DNA from: JAJYZP01 sp049964535 | GTDB taxonomy: Bacteria > Actinomycetota > Acidimicrobiia > Acidimicrobiales > Acidimicrobiaceae | Assembly: GCA_049964535.1 (NCBI GenBank) | Contig: JBMFXG010000074.1 | Location: 1-12,010, forward strand | Direction: 5' to 3' | Length of the DNA stretch: 12,010 nt | In this document: in pieces, positions 7,052 to 12,010 of the stretch | How positions within the stretch are numbered: position 1 is the stretch's first letter | Layout: the number at the start of each line of letters is the position of its first letter | Notes under the pieces: generated by a model | What the model saw: only the letters and a program-made list of their open reading frames with translations | Told to the model about the DNA's origin: nothing | Database searches by the model: none | Translations under genes and position numbers: made by a program

Positions 7052-7990
7052 TTATGGGTTGCAGGACGGACAGAACCTGGCAGTATCTCTTTCTTCGGTG
7101 GTATCAAGTTCTATGGTCTCTCGGTGCTCGCAGCTTGGGCAACCGTGGACTACTGCTCGTGGCAAGGGTAGCTCGTAGGAGCATGAGGAGCACGGCAACC
7201 CGACAATGGTGGCGACTGGACCCCATCCCGGAGCGTGGCAGAGCGGACACCGCTGTAGGAGTCTCGTTGCTAGTCGCTGGGCGGCTTCGGCAATGACGAG
7301 TCTCCGAGATGGGGAGGCAGTAGCTCGCAGGTCGCTCTCCACGGTTACGACCTCGTCGGGAGCGCTGGATCCACAGGCCGCTACTGCATCAATTAAAGTC
7401 TCCAGGGTGTTGATCCCTTTAATGATTGGTCCCTTTTGCCCATTTACGGGTCGGACGATGAGGTGGTGGTGAGGAAAATCTGCTCGTTCCATGAGCTCTT
7501 CCAATGGATCCCCTGGTCGCACGTTTCGGGAGACGGATCGCACAGACGTGCTCTCGTATGACTCGCTGATGACCACGTCCGCCTCGTCGTCAACGAGGAC
7601 GATCAGTTCACGATCGACGGTGATCAGTGGGAGCGAGGGAGAAGGTCCGATCGATCCTTCCGAGGCTAGACCGAGCGACCTACCACTGAGGCGCATTCCT
7701 AGTCGAGCTTTCTCAATAGCTGTCTCGAGCGGGGGCAATCTGCGCTCGATCTCGCCAGTGAAGGTTCCCAAGAGATCGGTATCAACCTCTACAGAAGTGA
7801 CCAAGAGACCGATAGCGTCCTGGAGCGGCGGTGCGATCAAGTCTAATTTGTCATGTTTTGTTGCTAAGACGGCGTGACCACCCTGGTAGGGGTGCTGTAC
7901 TGTGGGCCAAAGTTGTGGCGGAGTGACGCTCTTCAGGTCGCTCTGCATGCGACCGCCGCCCTGACGACCTCGTTGGCGAAGAAAGCGCAC
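7052..7990 (-). CDS. DUF6671-type protein with C-terminal CxxC (zinc-ribbon-like) pairs, function unknown
   Basis: 312 residues if read from the GTG at 7990, or 298 from the ATG at 7948. I recognise the conserved pattern of the DUF6671 family, whose role is not established: HAVLATKHDK (39-48), DTDLLGTFTGEIER (70-83), GLASEGSIGP (107-116), FPHHHLIVRP (172-181), ESDLRATASPSR (218-229) and EAAQRLATRL (235-244). Four CxxC pairs follow at 248/251, 267/270, 284/287 and 307/310, enough for two structural zinc sites. There is no signal peptide or membrane segment. The GTG start fits a leaderless transcript, since TACACT lies exactly six bases before it on the minus strand. The ATG has only a GGCGG-like site. 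The domain proper starts near residue 38, so both starts are possible. A strong hairpin sits just after the stop. The next gene upstream on the same strand is ybjQ-like, 200 bases away. Family assignment is from memory of the motifs. Confidence 0.8.
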   Translation of the reverse strand: MRFLRQRGRQGGGRMQSDLKSVTPPQLWPTVQHPYQGGHAVLATKHDKLDLIAPPLQDAIGLLVTSVEVDTDLLGTFTGEIERRLPPLETAIEKARLGMRLSGRSLGLASEGSIGPSPSLPLITVDRELIVLVDDEADVVISESYESTSVRSVSRNVRPGDPLEELMERADFPHHHLIVRPVNGQKGPIIKGINTLETLIDAVAACGSSAPDEVVTVESDLRATASPSRRLVIAEAAQRLATRLLQRCPLCHAPGWGPVATIVGLPCSSCSYELPLPRAVVHGCPSCEHRETIELDTTEERDTARFCPSCNP

Positions 7991-7991
7991 G

Positions 7992-8006
7992 GCTCTAGTG
8001 TAGAGC
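7992..8006 (-). promoter_or_regulatory. Palindrome with embedded -10-like element upstream of the DUF6671 gene
   Basis: GCTCTA-GTG-TAGAGC is a perfect six-base inverted repeat with a three-base centre. On the minus strand it contains TACACT (8003-7998), which fits the TANNNT -10 pattern, with AGAGCC and then GTG following. This is the layout of a leaderless actinobacterial promoter lying inside an operator-sized palindrome. No good -35 is seen. The assignment is inference. Confidence 0.35.
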
Positions 8007-8190
8007 GCGAGAGATGTCTACCTAGTGATATCGACGCACCCGTCTTTGGTTGCAGCAGGGCCTGACAGAGAAGTTCGGTCAATAGTGGCGTGCTGCGTTG
8101 AGATTGATGGTCAAGCTCGATGTCCAATGTACCCCTGGTGTTGAGCTCTCAGCGTTGGTGGCTGGTGGGGGGTCGAGGTATCTCCATCAC

Positions 8191-8532
8191 TCACGACGAG
8201 TGGTTGGTGTCGGATTCGATCCTTACTGCAGTGCCGTAGGCACAGATCTCGGTCCAGTTGCCTGCCATCTCAGAGGTATCGAAGCGCATGGCTACGATCG
8301 CATCGGCTCCTTTTGCCACTGCTTCGTCAACCATGCGACCGAGCACCTCCTTACGACTTTCGACGAGGTTTTTGGTCATTCCTTTCAGTTCACCACCAGC
8401 AAGAGCTTTGAATGCAGCCCCGAACTGAGAACCGACGTTGCGACTGCGAACCGTGAGCCCGAAGACTTCGCCGAGCACCTCTGTAATGCGATATCCTGGG
8501 ATATCGTTCATGGTTGAAATGAGCATTGACAC
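8191..8532 (-). CDS. YbjQ family protein (UPF0145, putative heavy-metal-binding domain)
   Basis: 113 residues covering the whole YbjQ/UPF0145 family, usually about 105-110. Conserved blocks are NDIPGYRITEVLGEVFGLTV (9-28), GSQFGAAFKALAGGELKGMT (34-53), SRKEVLGRMVDEA (59-71), GADAIVAMRFDTSE (75-88) and WTEICAYGTAV (93-103). The family forms compact cytoplasmic oligomers. A metal-binding role has been proposed from structure but is not proven, and this copy has one cysteine only (Cys97). A GTG start at 8532 is chosen because AGGAG lies six bases upstream; the ATG two codons later would be 12 bases away. There is no signal peptide. About 200 bases separate it from the DUF6671 gene downstream on the same strand, so co-transcription is possible but not shown. 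Confidence 0.92.
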   Translation of the reverse strand: MSMLISTMNDIPGYRITEVLGEVFGLTVRSRNVGSQFGAAFKALAGGELKGMTKNLVESRKEVLGRMVDEAVAKGADAIVAMRFDTSEMAGNWTEICAYGTAVRIESDTNHSS

Positions 8533-8538
8533 GTCTCT

Positions 8539-8543
8539 CTCCT
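8539..8543 (-). promoter_or_regulatory. Ribosome binding site deciding the YbjQ start
   Basis: AGGAG on the minus strand, six bases before the GTG at 8532. It selects this start over the ATG at 8526. Confidence 0.6.
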
Positions 8544-8653
8544 AGCCGGCCACTGCTGGCTGCGTGGTCCAGTGAGCGAAGACTATCACGTCCGGTGAGT
8601 GAGTGTCGATAGGCGACTTGTCGCTGCCTTTCCTCGTAGTTCGTGGGCGTAAA

Positions 8654-8680
8654 CGCTGATCCAGCATCAGTGAACTTTTT
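8654..8680 (+). terminator. Hairpin followed by T5 in a gene-free region
   Basis: CGCTGAT and ATCAGTG pair around CCAGC (seven pairs, one of them G-T), then AAC and TTTTT at 8676-8680. The form is that of an intrinsic terminator reading rightward, but no plus-strand gene lies just before it. It may be chance or may end an unannotated short transcript. Confidence 0.25.
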
Positions 8681-9265
8681 GAGATTGGTTCTTGAGCGGA
8701 GCCTTGATTTCGATGGAACGCCGCGTGCACCAGGGCATGCGGAGCGTTGTATGCGAACCTCTGTTTGTCTAGATGCGAATCTGTGATTACTTAAAGATGA
8801 CTTCCAGATGGAAGGAGAAGAGTCTCGTCTGAATGGGTTTTTGCTCGCTTGTTGACCTCTCATCGAGACCTCGGATATCGATGGTGACTTGGGGGAGGTT
8901 GAACCTTGTCCGACTCGCACTCTTGCTGGCGGTGTAACTTCGGTCGTTGATCGTGTGGGAGTACCGTGTGTGATGAAGGAGAGGCCGGTCGGAGAGCAGC
9001 ACACGTCACTGAGCGACGCAGCCGGGATGTTTGGGGAGAAGACGGGGCTGAGTAGCGCTGGCACTGAGTTTAGATGCTCTCCGTCGCGGCGCTTACTGGG
9101 CTGGCCTCATGTGGCCTTAGCGAGCGAGTTTTTCCGCCAGCGAAGGTGAGAAGTGCTCGGGCGAGTCACGATGAATCGAGACTCCGGCTTTGATTCGAGT
9201 GGTGACGGTTTTCCGACTAATTTAGTAGTAGCAGGCTGACGTATGAGGCGTGACGGAACGCCGGT

Positions 9266-9271
9266 AGGAGG
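9266..9271 (+). promoter_or_regulatory. Perfect Shine-Dalgarno deciding the hydroxylase start
   Basis: AGGAGG lies seven bases before the ATG at 9279. It selects this ATG over the in-frame ATG 36 bases earlier (9243), which has no such site. Confidence 0.8.
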
Positions 9272-9278
9272 AAGTCGG

Positions 9279-10139
9279 ATGGCGACAACTTGGGAGGCAG
9301 CACTTCGAGACGCACGGAAGAGTTTCCGGTCTGCGGGAGAACAGCTGGTACAGGGGCGGTTTCGTCCCGAGAGTTTGCGCAGCTCGAGCTCGGACTTGCG
9401 AGAGGCGTCGCTGAACTTGGGTGAGGCGGCAGTCTATGGTCTTGAAGGATGGCTGCTTCGGTCCTCAGCGGTCCCAACCACGCCGTTTTTAGATCCAGAG
9501 ATTTTTCCTTGGACAAAGGTTCTCGAGGCGGGCTGGCAAGACATCCGCGCTGACCTCGATGATGTTCTCAGGCATCGGGCCGATCTACCGAATTTTCAGG
9601 ATATCTCGCGAGACGTTGCCTCGATCACGGATGATGATCAGTGGAAGACCTTTTTCTTCTTGGGTTACGGCTATCGTTCAGAGGCGAATTGGGCACGTTG
9701 CCCACGGACTGCTGCATTGTTAGAGCAGATCCCTGGACTGACCACTGCATTTTTCTCGATCTTGTCGCCGGGCAAGCACATCAAGGAGCATCGAGGACCT
9801 TACCGTGGTGTACTCCGATATCACTTGGGACTGATGGTTCCCGAGCCGGCAGAGAAGTGTGGCATTACGGTTGGGGGCGAGACGAGACACTGGGCCGAAG
9901 GCGAGAGCATGCTCTTCGATGACGGTTATCTACACGAAGCCTGGAATGACAGCGACGGAGTGCGCGCGGTCCTCTTCCTCGATGTGGTGCGACCCCTCCA
10001 AGGTAGCGCAGAGAAGGTTAATAATGGCCTTTTGAAGGCGATAGCTGTATCTCCGTTCCTTCGAGATGCGAAGAAGCGCCATGAAGCGTGGGAAGGTCGC
10101 TTCGAAAAGATTGCTAAGGCTACTGGCGCCGATTCCTAG
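9279..10139 (+). CDS. Aspartyl/asparaginyl beta-hydroxylase family 2-oxoglutarate dioxygenase
   Basis: 286 residues. Members use Fe(II), oxygen and 2-oxoglutarate to hydroxylate a substrate: Asp/Asn side chains in animal AspH, and lipid A fatty acids in Gram-negative LpxO. The double-stranded beta-helix core spans about 155-240. HIKEHRGPYRGVLRYHLGL (167-185) holds the first iron ligand His171 and the Arg180 region. The segment 195-238 has WAEGESMLFDDGYLHEAWN with the second ligand His219, then Arg229, the probable 2-oxoglutarate contact, and LFLDVVRP. Like AspH, it shows two histidines and no obvious acidic third ligand. Residues 1-150 contain a region ahead of the core (FPWTKVLEAGWQDIR) typical of bacterial members, and a basic helix of about 45 residues ends the protein. 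I see no clear signal peptide or membrane helix. The substrate is unknown. Start is set by a perfect AGGAGG. It converges on the permease gene with a 322-base gap. Confidence 0.9.
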   Translation: MATTWEAALRDARKSFRSAGEQLVQGRFRPESLRSSSSDLREASLNLGEAAVYGLEGWLLRSSAVPTTPFLDPEIFPWTKVLEAGWQDIRADLDDVLRHRADLPNFQDISRDVASITDDDQWKTFFFLGYGYRSEANWARCPRTAALLEQIPGLTTAFFSILSPGKHIKEHRGPYRGVLRYHLGLMVPEPAEKCGITVGGETRHWAEGESMLFDDGYLHEAWNDSDGVRAVLFLDVVRPLQGSAEKVNNGLLKAIAVSPFLRDAKKRHEAWEGRFEKIAKATGADS

Positions 10140-10159
10140 ACCTTTGCGCCGATTCATCG

Positions 10160-10302
10160 AGAGGACGCCCGTTTATTTACGGTGTCGTTACGGTGTCGTA
10201 CTCCTTAGTAGCGTGCTCCACTTCTGGTTGGTTGATTGGAGAGTGAGGAAGGGAGTCGACGAAACTCTTCGCTATCTCCGATGCAGCCATCGGGCGTCCT
10301 CT
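10160..10302. repeat. 12-base inverted repeat enclosing 119 bases
   Basis: AGAGGACGCCCG at 10160-10171 is matched exactly in inverse by CGGGCGTCCTCT at 10291-10302. The 143-base unit has the size of a small non-autonomous element or a long-range stem. There is no target-site duplication on the flanks and no known terminal sequence, so a mobile origin is not supported. Confidence 0.5.
10177..10198. repeat. Tandem 11-base direct repeat
   Basis: TTACGGTGTCG occurs twice in direct succession. It could be a paired protein-binding site or replication slippage. Confidence 0.6.
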
Positions 10303-10455
10303 TTGTACTAGGACAGATCCGCTCCGACCTGGTTGATTTACGATCGCACTCCGTGTGGAGCAGGGCGAAATCTGACACAAGATACCGCTTGAGATTCGCG
10401 GCACACATCTAAGTCTTTGAATCTGAGGTGGTGCGGACGCTGTTGTGGAGAGCGG

Positions 10456-10501
10456 TAGCGGTCAAGGTGTTGAAGCTGTTTCAGATGAGCTGTGACCGCT
10501 A
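10456..10501 (-). terminator. Stem-loop over the permease 3' end
   Basis: TAGCGGTCA (10456-10464) pairs exactly with TGACCGCTA (10493-10501). The left arm contains the permease stop codon. The 28-base loop can fold again through AGCT pairs. No T run follows. It may be a terminator or mRNA 3' stabiliser. Confidence 0.35.
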
Positions 10502-11967
10502 GCGTTGACTCCGAGTAGCGATTGAGCACCGATTCCAAGGAGCTTTGACCCGACGATACCGTGGCGAAGTCTCGGGACAAGAGTAGGTAGAACGAGCCCA
10601 ACGATTAGAGTTCCGGCCGCAGTGATGGCGTCCCAGCGATAAGCGCCTGAAGGAAGTGGGAGGAAGGTCTCCTTGACGACGTATCCGAGGATTGCCAGAC
10701 CGACTATTAGGATCGCTCGTCGATAGAGGGGTGCGTGTGACCGAATGGTGAAGACAAAAGCGGCAAGCACTGCGAGGATGTAAGCGGCGATGATGAGGTC
10801 GGCGCCGTAGGTCAAGATATCTGCAACTGCGGTATTGGCCTGGTTCTCCCAGATGAACCCCATGAGCATCAAGAGGCTAACGCCGCCGATCGCTGCGAGC
10901 GCTCCAATTGGTGCACCGCTTGATCTCCCAGTTCGCTGGAGTACGCGTGGCCCGAAGCCGTCTCGTGAGAGTGCAAAGAGCATTCGGCTGGCTGCGATGA
11001 CGCAGGCAAGAGCTGCGCCGAAGGAGCTGAGGATCGCTCCGAGATTGATTACATCGCCAAACCATGCAGTGACGTAGGTATCGGTGATGGAGACCAGTGG
11101 AATCGGTGATGCCGCCAAGGCTCGAGTGCTAGGAAATGCGTTTTGAATCACTGCCGCTACGCCGATCTCGTAGATCGCAACGACGATGAGCGAGATCATG
11201 ATCGCCTTGGGAATCGTCTTTTTGGGGGCCTGCGACTCTTCTCCAAGTGTTGCAGCTCCCTCAAATCCGGAGAAAACGGAGAATGCGTAGACGACACCCA
11301 AGGCGACTGCTGATTCCTTCAGACCTTGCGCTCGGAACGGAGCGAGACTGAGCGCATGGTGGTGGTAGCCGCCTTTGACGGTGATAATAATGCATGCAAC
11401 CACGACGAACAGGATCGAAACACCCTCGAAGATCAAGACGAGTATCGACGAAAACCTGATATTTAGGTACGCAAAGGCCATGACCAACAGAAAGGTTGCG
11501 AGGGCAAATACCTGCCACGGTAGATGAAAGCCGAGTGTGGCGAAGAACGGCTGAGCCTCATCTGCGGTGCTCGCATAGACTCCTCCTGCAAAGTTGACGT
11601 ACACCATCATGAGCGCTATCGCTGAGAGGAACCCGAAGCGGGGTCCGACAACCGCTCCGGTAAAGCCGTAGACGGAGCCTGAGCTATTAAATCCTCGGGA
11701 GAAGAGGACGAAGGCGTAGGCTACAAAGCCCATTGCGACTGCCGCAATGACCTGCACCAGGGCAGTTCCGCCGCCAGCAATACTTGCGAGTATGGCCGCC
11801 GTAATGACGACTCCTCCAGTGGGTCCTTGGATCCCGACGGACTCCGCAACAACTCGAAAGAAACGCAGGTTATTGCGCTTGAGTCCGTTGTGAGTAGGCG
11901 ATGCCTCATATCCGAACTCATCGAAGGTACTGCCACTGCTTTGCAGGGGACCTCGTACGGGTCTCAT
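10462..11967 (-). CDS. APC-superfamily amino-acid permease
   Basis: 501-residue integral membrane transporter of the amino acid-polyamine-organocation superfamily, which takes up amino acids or related amines by cation symport or exchange. About 12 hydrophobic helices can be traced, including 51-64, 69-90, 113-133, 151-170, 175-196, 219-235, 255-275, 306-330, 353-372, 388-408, 418-431 and 447-465. Family motifs: GPTGG in the broken first helix (48-52); FSRGFNSSGSVYGFTGAVVG (89-108); FSGFEGAATLGEES then APKKTIPKAI (232-256); and ASRMLFALSRDGFGPRVL (326-343). The N-terminal ~35 and C-terminal ~35 residues are hydrophilic. A His cluster (202-204) lies in the loop after helix five. AGGGAG eight bases before the ATG supports the start. 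The substrate cannot be read from sequence. A neighbouring partner is not visible because the window ends 43 bases upstream. Confidence 0.92.
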   Translation of the reverse strand: MRPVRGPLQSSGSTFDEFGYEASPTHNGLKRNNLRFFRVVAESVGIQGPTGGVVITAAILASIAGGGTALVQVIAAVAMGFVAYAFVLFSRGFNSSGSVYGFTGAVVGPRFGFLSAIALMMVYVNFAGGVYASTADEAQPFFATLGFHLPWQVFALATFLLVMAFAYLNIRFSSILVLIFEGVSILFVVVACIIITVKGGYHHHALSLAPFRAQGLKESAVALGVVYAFSVFSGFEGAATLGEESQAPKKTIPKAIMISLIVVAIYEIGVAAVIQNAFPSTRALAASPIPLVSITDTYVTAWFGDVINLGAILSSFGAALACVIAASRMLFALSRDGFGPRVLQRTGRSSGAPIGALAAIGGVSLLMLMGFIWENQANTAVADILTYGADLIIAAYILAVLAAFVFTIRSHAPLYRRAILIVGLAILGYVVKETFLPLPSGAYRWDAITAAGTLIVGLVLPTLVPRLRHGIVGSKLLGIGAQSLLGVNASGHSSSETASTP

Positions 11968-12010
11968 AACCTTGGCTCCCTGTGCTCGGAGTCGGATGAG
12001 AGCCCGAATG

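Larger units (their letters stand above)
8533..9278. other. Long divergent intergenic region, no gene seen
   Basis: About 745 bases between the YbjQ gene (-) and the hydroxylase gene (+), the longest gap in the window. Open frames on both strands (8390-9064 minus, 8889-9149 plus) give unstructured Arg/Ser-rich sequence with no recognisable family and no suitable start signals. A hairpin plus T run lies at 8654-8680 (listed separately). The promoters of both flanking genes should be here. A short RNA cannot be excluded. No transposase remnant or tRNA-like fold was seen. Confidence 0.5.
10140..10461. other. Convergent intergenic region with repeats
   Basis: 322 bases between two converging genes, with no credible gene. 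It holds a tandem 11-base repeat, a long-range 12-base inverted repeat (both listed separately), and a further 8-base inverted pair, TGCTCCAC at 10214-10221 and GTGGAGCA at 10355-10362. A 10-base direct repeat, GCGCCGATTC, occurs at 10126-10135 (end of the hydroxylase gene) and 10146-10155. Confidence 0.55.

Noticed and set aside
7027..8532. DUF6671 and YbjQ genes as a metal-handling operon
   Set aside because: A 200-base gap, a promoter-like element between them, and no proven metal role for either family. Shared strand alone is not enough.
8390..9064. 224-codon minus-strand open frame
   Set aside because: It overlaps the YbjQ gene in another frame. The sequence is Ser/Arg/Pro-rich with no domain and no ribosome binding site, so it looks like a chance frame.
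8889..9149. 86-codon plus-strand open frame upstream of the hydroxylase gene
   Set aside because: TTG start without a ribosome binding site, no family match and no codon-bias support.
10160..10302. Miniature transposable element (MITE)
   Set aside because: The terminal inverted repeats are there, but no target-site duplication and no known element ends are seen. Kept only as a repeat.
1..12010. CRISPR array, integrase, toxin-antitoxin pair or phage-defence genes
   Set aside because: I looked for regularly spaced repeats and characteristic motifs on both strands and found none.

Overview
The window holds ordinary chromosomal genes of a bacterium of moderate GC content (mid-50s percent by eye). 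I infer an actinobacterium, possibly of the Acidimicrobiia type. The basis is the mix of GTG and ATG starts, CTC/GTC/ATC-rich codon use, AGGAG-type ribosome binding sites, one leaderless-looking start (TANNNT, six bases, GTG) and a complete actinobacterial-style PEP carboxylase. This placement is inference and would need a homology search. I see no phage, insertion sequence, integrase, CRISPR array, rRNA or tRNA.

Layout, left to right: the N-terminal 450 residues of the translation factor EttA on the minus strand, running off the left edge; a BtuE-like glutathione/thioredoxin peroxidase (+); a short-chain dehydrogenase/reductase (SDR) whose catalytic tetrad appears largely lost (+); full-length phosphoenolpyruvate carboxylase ppc (+); a DUF6671-type protein with four CxxC pairs (-), followed by a strong hairpin; a YbjQ/UPF0145 protein (-); an aspartyl/asparaginyl beta-hydroxylase family dioxygenase (+); and an APC-superfamily amino-acid permease (-) near the right edge.

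The genes do not form an evident operon. Each has its own gap of 200 to 750 bases, strands alternate, and no two genes overlap or sit close enough to suggest coupling. The roles are housekeeping or stress-related: translation control, peroxide removal, anaplerotic carbon fixation, amino-acid uptake, and two widespread families without a settled role. The gaps are long and appear to lack genes, but several hold inverted repeats that may be terminators or operators.

I did not find a convincing new multi-gene system. The points most worth a second look are the degenerate SDR active site, the DUF6671 zinc-ribbon protein with its hairpin and leaderless-type start, the LpxO/AspH-like hydroxylase in an organism that probably lacks lipid A, and a 12-base inverted repeat enclosing a tandem repeat at 10160-10302.
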